In this document: positions 54,707 to 64,000 of the stretch, piece by piece
Layout: each line of letters starts with the position of its first letter
Numbering within the stretch: position 1 is the first letter of the stretch
Origin: Chelydra serpentina
Lineage: Eukaryota > Chordata > Testudines > Chelydridae
Length of the DNA: 64,000 nucleotides
Assembly (NCBI GenBank): GCA_037349315.1
Contig: JBAIAC010000054.1
Location: forward strand, 3,720,001 to 3,784,000
Direction: 5' to 3'
Notes under the pieces: model-generated
What the model was told of the DNA's origin: nothing
Databases searched by the model: none
What the model saw: the letters and a program-made list of their open reading frames with translations, nothing else
Position numbers and translations under genes: made by a program

Positions 54707-55924
54707 CCAAAACTGCATTTTTCTGTGAATAAACTATTCATCCGAAAAATGTCACCCAGCTGTATTGATGAATCACGGTTTAGATGCAGGGGAGATGATC
54801 GTGAGGTCACACAGGTTATAGCTGCATATGGAGAATCGGCAGCAGAAAGAGCTGAGCAGCAAAGATCCTGTGTTCATGCACACTTTATTTAGAAATAAGG
54901 AGGAAAAAACATACCAGCAGAATTGTTTCAGATTTTTCAAGAGAGCGACAGCAGGTTTAAAATTTAGCTAGTAACGTTTTTTCTTTTTGCTGTTCCTTCA
55001 TTTTTCAAATGACATCAGCTCTGAAGGAAACAGGCAAATCCATCCTTCCTTGCTGTCAGAGAGCCTCTGAGTTTTTTTGTTTTTAAATCTCAGAGGTTTT
55101 TTTGTTTATTTATATCTACTTGGAGAGTTGATCTTGTATTATTTATAGTGTTTGCGGTTGGCTGGCCAGGAGTTATTTTGCAATAAGAATTTCTAAGATT
55201 TCTACTTTCAGCCTGTTTTTTTCCCCAACCTTTTATTTTTCCTTCATTTTTTTTTCTCTTTGGTAGTCTTTCTTTGTCCATATTCTTGTCCTCTCTAATT
55301 ATTGTGCCTTTTTAAGTTTGAAAAAAAAAGTCCTGCTTTATGTGCCTCCCCTCCCCCACCTTCATCTGTGGAGATCTGTTTAGTTTGACTGTCTGTTCCC
55401 TTTCCAAATTAAAACTACCATCGTTCCACACTATTGATAAAACCAAACAAACAAAAAAAGAGAGCGAGAAAGCAACATCCTCTGGTTAAACTTCCGTTGT
55501 TAAAGGTTTGTTTAGTTTCTCTCTGTTAGCCCATTTCTAAACTCTTTAAGACAAGAAGACTCCTTTAACGTGGAAACCTCTGCAGACATACTCTACTCCC
55601 TTGTTTGACAAGTGGTTCTGTGTGCTCGTATGCTTCAGTAGCCAAGGGGTATTGTGCGTCCTTGTGTTGCCTACCTTTGAACTTAGAGGCTGTAAAGCAA
55701 ATCACATTTTTTTCTCTTCTCAACTCTTTGCAGTGCCATCAATGTGCAAAATATTTCATGATTTTCACACTGTTGCTTACCCTTGTATCTCCAGGCTTGG
55801 TAGCCCTATGGGGACTGGCACAAGAATTCTCACTTATTTTGTTTTTCCATCTGCCAGTTACCTTTTTGCATTGTGACTGCATCTTACTTAGTCTTGTGAT
55901 GCCAGAGCTGCCGAGAGAGGGAGA
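54707..55924. other. No gene recognised
   Basis: AT-rich unassigned sequence. Overlapping frames at 55601-56015 run into the MITE and lack motifs. Confidence 0.35.
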
Positions 55925-56227
55925 CATAGCCCAGGGCTACACTAGGGGAGGGGGTCGATCTACGATACGCAGCTTCAGCTACGTGAATAACGTAGCTGAA
56001 GTCGGCGTATCGTAATCGGCTTACCTGGCCATGAGGACGGTGGCAAGTCGATCGCTGCCGCTCCCCCGCCGACTCCGCTTCCACCTTTCGATGAGGTGGA
56101 TTTCCGGAGCCGACGGGGAGCGCTTTCGGGGATCGATTAATCGCGTCTAAACGAGACGCGAAAAATCGATCCCCGAAAGATCGATTGCTACCCTCCGATC
56201 CGGCGGGTAGTGAAGACAAGCCCATAG
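55925..56227. mobile_element. CpG-rich, highly structured Harbinger-like MITE
   Basis: About 293 bp between catag words (55925-55929 and 56223-56227). Terminal words gggctacactagg and, complemented, ggcttgtcttcactacc resemble the Harbinger ends at 12056 and 46866. Inside are two strong hairpins: cgatacgcagcttcagctac pairs with the gtagctgaagtcggcgtatcg side (about 55961-56012), and ggggatcgat/cgcgtct pairs with agacgcg/atcgatcccc (about 56128-56175). CpG is abundant, unlike the neighbourhood, suggesting a recent copy or protection from CpG decay. No coding function. Confidence 0.7.
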
Positions 56228-58639
56228 TCACACGCTAGGCCATTCTTGCACCTTTTAACTTAGCACCATTTCATTGTGGTTCAACATGCGTCCGCACAGT
56301 GCGTAATTTCTCAAACCATGTAGGTTTTTAACTCTAGATATTAATTTCCTGCTTTGGATTTTCATATGTTTGTCAAATGCTTTGTTTTTCATTATCTACT
56401 TCTGATTTAAACTAAACAACAGAAATATTGTATTTCTATAGTGGGGTGTTGGTTATGGAGGACCCCAAAGCACTTTTCAAACTTTTTAGAAATACAAAAC
56501 GAAATAGGGATTGTGTGGCTCACCACTGAAATACATCCACCTCTGGCATGAATTGAGGCAGCTGCTCTGCACTGCACAGCGTGTTCTCCACAGATTTAAA
56601 GAGCAATCAAAGTTTTAGTTCTGTGAAGATTTCCTCCAGGAACTAGTTTATTACTTTTCCATGAAATTCTGGTCAGTGGACCTGCTCCAGGTGATGATGT
56701 AGGGGTCAAAGGTATTAACATGGCCCTATCACTTTCCAACATTAAACAGTGTTAAACAAGGTTCGGGATATGGCATACAGAGACATAGCCCATATAGTAC
56801 CATGGTAAAATCCATTAAAAATCCTTTAAACTTCTTTTAAAGATACAGAAAAAAGAAAGAAACGCACTTAAAGCATTTGAAATGTAAAGTGTTAAATAAG
56901 GCTTTTATTTTCCCTTGTTCCCTTTCCCTTTGACTGGAGACCGCTTTTAAGAAGGAAGAATCAGCCTTGTTTGACAATCTCTCCAATGGTATCAAAGATG
57001 GCAATCACTGGCCTTTTGGAGAAGAGAGAAGTTAGTAGAGATGGGCTGGAGATGCTGTTTTTCTGTTATTGTTAAAGTCCGATTCCGTTTCCTAGAAGAC
57101 AAAACAAGACACATAGAGAAGGGGAGAGAGAAGAATAGAAAAGAGAGAAAATTCAGCTTCTGTCTCTGTGATTGACTCTGACTTGCAGCCTTACTTCTGG
57201 AAAAGCACAGACATGGCACATGATCATACCATCCAGTCTGAGATTGGTGACTTGTACCAGCATCGGGCTGTTCAGAGCATTGCTTTTTGCTTCATTTCTG
57301 GGCACAGGCTCCTAGCAGTGTTGCAAAATATAGTCTTGGCCAGCTAAGCCAGACTTTTTAGACAGAAGGCAACAGTAGAGGGATAGGAAAGAGAAGAAAT
57401 AAGGTGCGGGAAGGGAATGGACACAAGTGGAAGGGAGTGTTGGAAGATGAAATCTCACATCCCAGGTGGTGGTTGGGATTTAGCCAAAGCTGGTGGAAGC
57501 GGCGATATCATCTGGGCCCCTCTCTGTGCCTGGTCTGGTCTGGTTATCTCTTAGGATCAGGATGACAAAGGCCCAGTGATAACAGTGGATCCTGGGGTCT
57601 CAGGAGATGGTGGGGTTGACAGCCAAGATGGTGAAGCTCGTTGCAGTGGTTGCTGGGAGACAGCTGCTTTGTCTTCTAATCCACTCTCTCTCCCCCTCCC
57701 CCCCCATCTTACTTTAAAGATCCCAAATGGGAGTGATGGGCGGAATGGCCGGGCATCTCGTTATTTTGTTCACCAATTAGGCATAATTTCCAAAACACCA
57801 ATTTTGGTCTTATTGATTTCCAGTCCCACGCTTTTCTTGTTTACGAGACATAATCTTACCATAGTCCTTGATTATATCAGGAGGCTTTTTTCACTCTTGG
57901 ACTAATTTACTCTTTCTGTCTTGCTTTTGTACCTTTTGCCATCAATGCTAGGTTATTGTGACATTTTATGAACTTTCATTCGCTTCTTACAGTGGAGCTC
58001 ACAATTAGGGTAAATTTGTAGGCCTGATCACAACAATGGTGACCAACTTTCTGAGCCCAGGCTGCTTTTACCAAGAGTCAAATGGTTTTCACTGGGAGTT
58101 TTTTGCTTTTGTCTCAGATGAGATTGATTGAATTCCGATGAGACTGGGCAGACCATCTCAGGAAGACCAAGGCAATAGCTTCTGGTTGTGTTTCCTTCAC
58201 TTTTGGTTGTTGAGCTTCTGGATGTGCTAGAGGAGCTGCAATCTGAAATGTAGATCTATGTCTCTCATAGCTCGTAACGTCCAGCGGGGAGGAGTTGAGT
58301 TCTTTGCATGTTGCTTGTACAAATCCTCGCTCATGGGATGTTTGCCTCAGTGTGTAGAAAATTGGAGCCCTCTTGGTAAGCATCTGCCCTGCAGGGTGGC
58401 AGATTCGGTGTCTTGCCATAGGAATTCAGGGATTCTCTCTTGAGTCATCCTGCTGTCAAACTCTTGAACCCTGCATTTAAAATGCAGCACAATTACTGGT
58501 GCGGCATGTTATATAATGGATTCAGTTAGTTATAACCAGGATATAAGGGGTTGGAACATGTTCCTAAGTTGAGGGCTGTCATCTGAAAGGGCCATACTCC
58601 CAGCACACAGACACATCCTACTGATTGTCGGCTTGAAGT
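56228..58639. other. No gene recognised
   Basis: About 2.4 kb unassigned. Short pyrimidine-rich runs occur at 57688-57708. Frames of 100-110 codons (57576-57905 +, 58419-58114 -) show no domain. Parts may be old transposon sequence I cannot place. Confidence 0.35.
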
Positions 58640-59125
58640 ATGCAGTGCATCTCAACTGTCATGATATCACATAGGGAAAGTGCTAGGTTAAAGAGGTGAA
58701 CTATATGGAGGTCTTTAAAAGTAAAACCCAGCCACTTGAACTGCATCTGGAAATGTATTGGAAACGTTTTGGAACCCTGAACTCTATAGAGTACGAGTGT
58801 TTTGTGCTTCATGCAAATAACACCATGAAGTGAGCAGGCCAGCTACATTCTGCACTTGTTGAATTTCCCCATTGATCTCCAAGTGTCATCCCCAATTACA
58901 GAGCGTTGTTGTAATCTGGTCTGGATGTAGGGTGACCAGACAGCAAGTGTGAAAAATCAGGACAGGGGGTGGGGGGTAATAGGAGCCTATATAAGAAAAA
59001 GACCCAAAAATCGGGACTGTCCCTATAAAATTGGGACATCTGGTCACCCTATGTGGAGGTGACAAGGCCTGGATAACTGGTGAAGTCAAGATTGAAAAGA
59101 AGAGATTGCAGCCTCCTTACTGGTC
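58640..59125 (-). pseudogene. L2-clade LINE ORF2 C-terminal remnant
   Basis: On the minus strand, with the MITE at 58930-59049 removed, the sequence reads SPVIQALSPPHPDQITTTLC (VTSRLDYCNALY in better copies) and then EINGEIQQVQNVAGLLT (KLQLVQNAAARLLT). That is the last conserved block of L2/CR1-group ORF2 before LHWLPV. The remaining leftward part is not readable as protein. Confidence 0.6.
58928..59051. mobile_element. Mariner-like MITE with TA flanks
   Basis: A 120-bp element, 58930-59049: gggtgaccagac ... agatctggtcaccc-type ends (left gggtgaccaga, right tctggtcaccc) are exact 11-bp inverted repeats, with ta on both sides. The interior has ggacagggggtggggggta and atcgggactgtccctataaa. The TA target suggests the Tc1/mariner group. 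It interrupts the L2 remnant. Confidence 0.78.
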
Positions 59126-59368
59126 ATAGATAGAGAGATGCAGTGTTGTTGTAGCCATGTTGGTCCCAAGACAGAGAGACAAGATGTGGGAGGTATCTTT
59201 CATTGGACCAGCTTCTGTTGGGGAAAGGATCACGCTTTTGAGCTTTCCCAGGGTCCAGACCTGAAGAAGTGCTCTGTGTAATCTCGAAAGCTTCTTTCTC
59301 TCTCTCCCTGACAGAAGCTTGTCCAGACAAAGTTGTTACCTCGGCACCCCCTGGTCTCTCTATAGATA
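59126..59368. mobile_element. Inverted dimer of the gctcgaaagct-type repeat
   Basis: Left half reads ttgttgtagccatgttggtc, gacagagagacaagatgtgg, ggaccagcttctgttgggg and cttttgagctttccc. Right half reads gacctgaagaagtgctctgt, gtaatctcgaaagcttctttc and ccctgacagaagcttgtcc. The halves are complementary around cagggtccag. The right half matches 14140-14200. Flanks atagata (59126-59132, 59362-59368) form a possible 7-bp target duplication. Confidence 0.6.
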
Positions 59369-59847
59369 AAGATTAATACTCCCGGCCATTGTAGCTGAAG
59401 CCTTGGAGGATCCATCAAAAACCCCAGCTAGAAAACTTGAGTTACAAAAGTTGTGGGGAATAGATACCACCTCTGCCATCTCCTCCAGTTACTTGCTACA
59501 GTCCAACAACTTTACCTCTGTCGTATCAATTCCAGGCTGGGTCTCATCCAATCTCCAGTCTCAACTAGAGACTGGGAAATCTAGTGACCTGCACTTTATG
59601 GGTCTGATAAAACAGAAATAGAGAGCTGAGTGTCCTCAGCATTCAGGAGCCAGGCAAGGCCCACTCACCCATTAGGAAAATGCCTACATGAAAAAGTGGG
59701 TCTTGCAGCAAGCTCCAGAAGAGGTAAGACTGGCTCAGTGGAGGGAAGAGTTGGGTTTTTTTACAGCCCATCAATATCAGTAGTTGAGTTCAAAATGTGT
59801 AATGTCACAGCAGGTCACTGCTACACTGTTTCAGTAGCTATCCGAAG
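59369..59847. other. No gene recognised
   Basis: Unassigned; may contain more of the decayed L2. Confidence 0.3.
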
Positions 59848-60062
59848 AGGATGTCTACACTACAGCTGGAGGTGTAATTTCCTACTCGAGTAGACATACC
59901 TGCACTAGCTCTGATCAAGCTAGCACACAAAAAATAAAGTCTAGCCACCGCGGTGTCAGCAGCAGGATGGGCTAGTCACCAAATATGATCCCATCCGAGA
60001 CCCTGGATACATATTGAGGTGGCTAGTCCTCCCGCCAGTCTTGCCGCTGGGAATACACCTTC
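59848..60062. mobile_element. MITE with long imperfect inverted arms
   Basis: Begins aggatgtctacactacagct and ggaggtgtaatttcctactc; the right side ends gctgggaatacacctt, complementary to that second word. Inner arms tgggctagtcacc and ggtggctagtcc also pair. The outermost right end (expected to read like ctgtagtgtagacatcct) is missing. It is similar in design to 27640-27884. Confidence 0.6.
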
Positions 60063-60452
60063 TATTTTAAACTATTTTTAATTGTTGACTGTTTCTGACT
60101 TTTTACCTGAGCTGCACGTGACACTTCCAACTCCATTGTAGGCACACCTGTAGAGACATCTGAAACCCAGCCTTGGAGGAAAGACCAGCATAGTAGGTGC
60201 TTACTCTCTTGGGAAAAAAGGTGAACCATGACCTCTAATGGAAGGAGAATAGTGAGCTGGTCAAGACACGTTTCCATTTCCACTCACATCCCCGTCTTCT
60301 CTTTAATCCCAGCACAAAACCAAGATTCAGTATATGGCCAACTGAGCTCGGATAACATGCTCAGCTCTCTAGAAATGTGCTTTTCAAATGGATAATGAAG
60401 TCACCCAGACACTTACCCGGTTTAGGACAGGAAGTCCATAACAAGTCCTTTA
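60063..60452. other. No gene recognised
   Basis: Unassigned. Confidence 0.3.
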
Positions 60453-60701
60453 TTAGGGGTTATCTACATACAAATTTGCACAAGTTTAGTTAAATTGGTT
60501 TAGATAAACTGCTGCAAACCTCTATGTGTGGAGGGATGCTCTTATTTTGGTTAAAGGGTGACAAATTTTGATTTAATTTAACTGTTCCCAGTTGACTTTA
60601 CGCTAAATCAAAATAAACCTGGTTTAAACCAAAACTGTTTTGTACCAAATTGGGCTTAACAACATACCTTTAGGTACAATTTGCATGTAGACAAGCCATT
60701 A
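60453..60701. mobile_element. Harbinger-type MITE with TTA target duplication
   Basis: A 243-bp element, 60456-60698. Left end ggggttatctacatacaaat and right end, complemented, tggcttgtctacatgcaaat are inverted repeats with a few mismatches. tta lies directly outside both ends (60453-60455, 60699-60701). The interior is AT-rich with aattggtttagataaac and aaataaacctggtttaaacc. No frame. Confidence 0.82.
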
Positions 60702-60984
60702 TTTAAATTTTTCTCATGCATTTATAGCTTGTTGGATACATTTGTTTTATCAGCTGGGAAATATATATATTTTTAAATCCCGTCATAGGCAGTTTTCCCT
60801 GAAGTTTCCAGTGAAACTGGAAACCCAGAGAAATGGGATTATTTGTAAAATACAATAACGTGACTTTCCTTTCCCCCCCCCCCAAATTAAAAGTAATTTT
60901 AAAAATTAACTATGTTTCCATCCACATACATCCCCTCTGTAAAAATGTCATTTGTTTCACTATAAAACTCAAATGACTATTGTT
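60702..60984. other. No gene; poly-C run
   Basis: An 11-base C run lies at 60873-60883. Nothing else is recognised. Confidence 0.3.
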
Positions 60985-61120
60985 ACTACTCATAGACTCA
61001 TAGACTTTATGATCAGAAGGGACCATTATGATCATCTAGTCTGACATCCTGCACAATGTAGACCACAGAATCTCACCCACCCACTCCTGGAATAATCCTC
61101 TCACCTACTCGAGTCAGGTA
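60985..61120 (-). mobile_element. CR1-group LINE 3' end
   Basis: catagactcatagactttatg, ggaccattatgatcatctag, tgacatcctgcacaatgtag and ctcacccacccactcctgga mirror 50533-50420 of the plus-strand CR1 at 48755, so it is the same subfamily. It is 5' truncated at about 61120. Confidence 0.85.
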
Positions 61121-61304
61121 ATTCTGCTCTGTGGCCTGGTCATGTTATTTGCCTGCTTGTATAATGTGTGAAGTAGTAGTTGATAATGGACGCCCCCCCC
61201 CCACCCAATTCTCCACATCAAGTTTTATTGCACTTCACTTTCAGAAACTAGGAAGAGCAGCTGAGACCGAAAAGAATAAATTTTGCCTTTTTTTGTTGCT
61301 TATA

Positions 61305-61400
61305 TAACCAAGGTGGAACGATTTAAATTAAGGCAATTTAAATCACTGATTTAATTCATCATTTAAATCTCATGACTTAAAAAAACCCACATTGATTTAA
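61305..61400. repeat. gatttaaat-type repeat, left part
   Basis: Contains cgatttaaattaaggcaatt, aaatcactgatttaattcat and ttgatttaaatcgggttg. A matching AT-rich part (aaatgatttaaatagtaaat, aaatcatgatttttattat) lies at 62860-62945. The two may be the ends of one element about 1.6 kb long, interrupted by younger insertions at 61456 and 62541; this is inference. Confidence 0.4.
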
Positions 61401-61455
61401 ATCGGGTTGAGACTTTCGAAAACTACTTTGAATATTTGTGCTATTTAATTTTAGA

Positions 61456-61835
61456 CATAGGTGCTGACACCATGGGTGCCCCAGCGCTGGAACACCCATG
61501 GAAAAAAATTAGCGGGTGCTTAGCACTCACCAGCAGCCAAACAACCCCACTCCCAGTGCCTCCTGCCTGCTGGCGGCCTCGCCGATCAGCTCCTCCCCCT
61601 CCTTCCCAGTGCCTCCCACTGTGGATCAGCTCTTCCATGGCGTGCAGGAGACACTTGCGGGGGAGAAGTGAGGGCGGGGTGCGCTTGGGAGAGGAGGCAG
61701 AATAGGGCGGAGAAGGGGTCGGGAAGAGGTGGAATGGGAGCTTGGGGGAAGGGGTGGAGTGGGGGTGGGGTCTGGGGCTAAGCGGGGCGTGGGGTTGAAC
61801 ACCCCCAGGGAAAGTTGGAAACCAGCACCTGAGAC
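61456..61835. mobile_element. GC-rich MITE (ggtgctgac ... cagcacct ends)
   Basis: Left end ataggtgctgacaccatggg and right end ggaaaccagcacctgagac are inverted over ggtgctg. The interior is GC-rich with cccagcgctggaacacccat and ggggtggagtgggggtgggg. tttaga words (61450-61455, 61836-61841) may be the target duplication. Small frames inside (89 and 65 codons) are composition effects. Confidence 0.6.
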
Positions 61836-62238
61836 TTTAGATTAAAATTTGTAATGAGCTATATTCTAAATCCTGTTTTTTTCTAAAATGCTACTTCTGG
61901 TAGGGTATCTTACTTGAATGTCACAAAACTGCTAAAGGCAAAAATCCAAAATATTGAAAATTGGAAGCCCTCATGCTACCAACACTTAAACAAGTACATA
62001 AAAGTAGTCACGAGATGGCCCATTGACTTCAACACAACTGCATGTGCATAAGTGTTTGCAGCACCAGAGACTAAAATTTCATATTGATTAAGATCTTTTC
62101 TGTTAGTGGCATAAAATCTTTGGCACTTCAAAACAAAATTGCTTCAGTTCCGAGAATGAAGGTTCATTTAAACATTCAATGCATTAACAAAGTTATTGTG
62201 AATTTTTTGTGTCCGGATAAGCCAAAATCTTCAAAAAT

Positions 62239-62260
62239 AGGAGCCTAAAGTTAGGCTCCT
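62239..62260. repeat. 22-bp palindrome
   Basis: aggagcctaa and ttaggctcct are perfect inverted 10-mers around ag. They belong to the ttaggtgcctaa-type dispersed repeat also seen at 242-380. Confidence 0.6.
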
Positions 62261-62535
62261 AAACCCATATTTAGACTTCTAAAACTAGGCGTGTCAAAAC
62301 ATGGCTTAGGAAGACAAGTCCCATTGACGTGAAGCTGCAAATTGTGGTGGAGGAGCGTAGCCTGATTGAAGCATTTCAGACTTTTCACTTGTGGAAGTTC
62401 AAAGTATTGGAAGGTGGTTTTGGTTACAAATAAAGTGCCAATATTATTTGCTTATTCATTTTCTGTTGGTATTTGCCTCATCCTAAGGGTGTTAATAAGG
62501 CCCTAGACTTGTCATTTTCAACATAGATGGCATGT

Positions 62536-62727
62536 TAAGTAGTGGGGGAGGGATAGCTCAGTGATTTAAGCATTGGCCTGCTAAACCCAGGGTTGTGAGT
62601 TCAATCCTTGAGGGGGCCATTTAGGGATCTGGGGCAAAAATTGGGGATTGGCCCTGCTTTGAGCAGGGGGTTGGACTAGATGACCTCCTGAGGTCCCTTT
62701 CAACTCTGATATTCTATGATTCTAAGT
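62536..62727 (+). mobile_element. Turtle tRNA-derived SINE (Cry type), copy 3
   Basis: gggatagctcagtgatttaag (A box with one change), gcctgctaaacccagggttg, gagttcaatccttgag, ggccatttagggatctgggg and the CR1 tail gggttggactagatgacct ending gattcta. taagt at 62536-62540 and 62723-62727 is a plausible 5-bp target duplication. Confidence 0.93.
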
Positions 62728-62859
62728 GCAAAACTTCTTAGTGGAAAAATGTGTGGTATCTGAAATTATTCTAACAATTAGGAAACTAGCTAAAGAACAT
62801 AAGTAAAAAACATCCATGTTAGCAAATTAAGACTATGAAATGGGAAGAAAGTAAATAAT

Positions 62860-62945
62860 CAGCACCAAGCAAATAAAAAAAATGATTTAAATAGTAAATA
62901 GATTTTTAGAGTTTTTTAAATCATGATTTTTATTATCCCTACTTA
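62860..62945. repeat. gatttaaat-type repeat, right part
   Basis: AT-rich with aaatgatttaaatagtaaat and aaatcatgatttttattatc; partner of 61305-61400. Confidence 0.4.
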
Positions 62946-62948
62946 TAA

Positions 62949-63075
62949 TTTTCTCAAACTTTCACCTTTTATGTGGAAATTTGTCAAGCCTGGTCTCCGC
63001 TTGAGACTAAAATTTTTGGGAAAGCTTGAGCAAAAATGGTTCAGCTGTTTTCAATAGCAAAAAACAGTTTAAAGA
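62949..63075 (+). repeat. Dispersed repeat (aaaatggttcagctg type), partial
   Basis: tctcaaactttcaccttttat, gtcaagcctggtctccgctt and gagcaaaaatggttcagctg match the repeat at 3491 and 41755. Confidence 0.5.
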
Positions 63076-63244
63076 AAAATACGCTTAAGCCAATACAAAG
63101 AAAGTTGAAATTTGGCATGGAGATATTCCCTGGGTTAGTCAAAGGAAGTGAGTTTATGGAAAAATATAATTCCCAGCCCAGGTTTTCCAGTGAAGTCTGT
63201 CTTTGTGTCTCTCCTTTAAACTGTTTAATTACATCAATCTCCTT

Positions 63245-63360
63245 GTCAGTTTCTTTATTATTATTTATTTGTATTACAGAAGCTCCTAGAGACCTCAGTG
63301 AGATCAGGGCTCCATTGTGTTGCATGTTGCATAAACCTATAGTAAGAGAGAGAAATTTTC
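63245..63360 (+). repeat. Dispersed repeat (tttgtattacag ... gagatcagggc type)
   Basis: ttatttgtattacagaagct, cctagagacctcagtgagat and cagggctccattgtgttgc are wording I recall from a widespread amniote dispersed repeat; the name is uncertain. A 232-codon minus-strand frame (63739-63041) runs through it. Confidence 0.45.
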
Positions 63361-63723
63361 CTTTAGCACATCTTTCCCAGGGGTGCAGCCAGCAGTTTGA
63401 ACTATGGGTAGACACAGGTAGATCAATTGAACAAGACGTCCTCATGATCTTGTGAGGCAGATTTGATCTAGCAGAAGGTTTAATGTTTGCAAAAGGAATG
63501 GTGGTAATCAAACTGGGCTTGCTGGGCTCCAAGGAAACAAAGTCCTGTATGCACCTAAGATACTCCACTCCACATAGGCCTCTAGACTTCATGAAGATGA
63601 GTTTGGCTACTTCTCTAATCACATCCCTAGTGGGATCAATGGAGAGTACAAGTAGTTGGTATGCACTGAGAAACTTGTCTCTGCAGCCTGGTGGCATGGG
63701 ACTTTCTGCTCCAAGACCTAGGT

Positions 63724-64000
63724 CCGGTCTACAATACAAAGTAAAGTCAACGTAAGTCTATTTGTATCCTTCTGTTTGTGCATGTGTCTGTACTCAGATT
63801 TGTCTCTGGCTGATGTGGGTGGCCCATTACGATGACATTACCTCTCCGAGCGGTGCAGAGCCACAGTCGACCTACTTAGGTTGATGCAGCGTGAATATAG
63901 ACGCTGCATTGCTTGTGTCAACCCTCACAGTCCTCCTGCACCTGTCCCACAATTCCCATCTCCCATTAACAGTGCTCTGTTCACAGCTTGGAACTCCACT
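63724..64000 (+). mobile_element. DNA transposon cut by the window edge
   Basis: Starts ggtccggtctacaatacaaa and contains gtggcccattacgatgacat, gagccacagtcgacctact and tgcagcgtgaatatagacgc. The GG..GTCTACA start resembles Harbinger-type ends. The right terminus lies outside the window, so length and target cannot be judged. Confidence 0.5.

Noticed and set aside
55739..56231. Frames around the CpG-rich MITE as exons
   Set aside because: They are created by the MITE composition and end at its borders.
1..64000. CRISPR arrays, operons, bacterial promoters or an undescribed prokaryotic system
   Set aside because: The sequence is vertebrate: SINE, LINE, MITE and DIRS content, no dense coding, no spacer arrays.

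Overview
The window is vertebrate genomic DNA, almost certainly from a cryptodiran turtle. The best evidence is four copies of a tRNA-derived SINE with a CR1-like tail that matches the turtle Cry-type SINE as I remember it, set among many CR1 and L2 LINE fragments, PIF/Harbinger and hAT DNA transposons with their MITEs, and a DIRS-type tyrosine-recombinase retrotransposon. I found no host protein-coding exon, no functional tRNA or rRNA gene and no prokaryotic feature. Every coding signal I could assign belongs to a broken transposable element. The window is therefore intergenic DNA or one or more large introns. Family names come from recalled motifs, not from a database search.

Layout. 0.9-4.1 kb: a CR1 fragment, a TIR element, a short retroposon with long target duplications and a hAT element. 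4.2-7.1 kb: an antisense L2 holding a palindromic hAT MITE and a 764-bp solo LTR. 8.1-9.8 kb: a CR1 3' half and a MIR. 9.8-12.05 kb: repeat-poor DNA with a 29-bp near-palindrome. 12.05-14.75 kb: a PIF/Harbinger element with a Myb/SANT-like gene on + and a HARBI1-like transposase remnant on -, cut by CR1 pieces, the larger reaching 16.9 kb. 16.9-24 kb: mostly unassigned, with two SINE-type insertions. 24-27.9 kb: a CR1 nested in an opposite CR1, a GC-rich hAT MITE, a turtle SINE and another MITE. 28-37.9 kb: mostly unassigned, with CR1 and L2 remnants. 37.97-41.43 kb: the DIRS element. 42-48.7 kb: sparse, with SINEs and a Harbinger MITE. 48.75-50.53 kb: the best CR1 copy (RT to 3' end). 51.2-53.75 kb: two RTE-like fragments facing opposite ways, one split by the short retroposon. 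54-64 kb: small CR1, L2, MITE and SINE insertions, ending in a DNA transposon cut by the window edge.

Nothing here works together as a pathway. The value lies in insertion history: several nested insertions keep readable target-site duplications of 2, 3, 5, 8 and 11-16 bp, which show how each family moved. The most unusual signal is a short dispersed sequence, about 55-120 bp, present in three places with 11-16-bp direct repeats around it, as expected for retroposition, yet with different ends in each copy. A related longer form occurs twice more, once as an inverted dimer.
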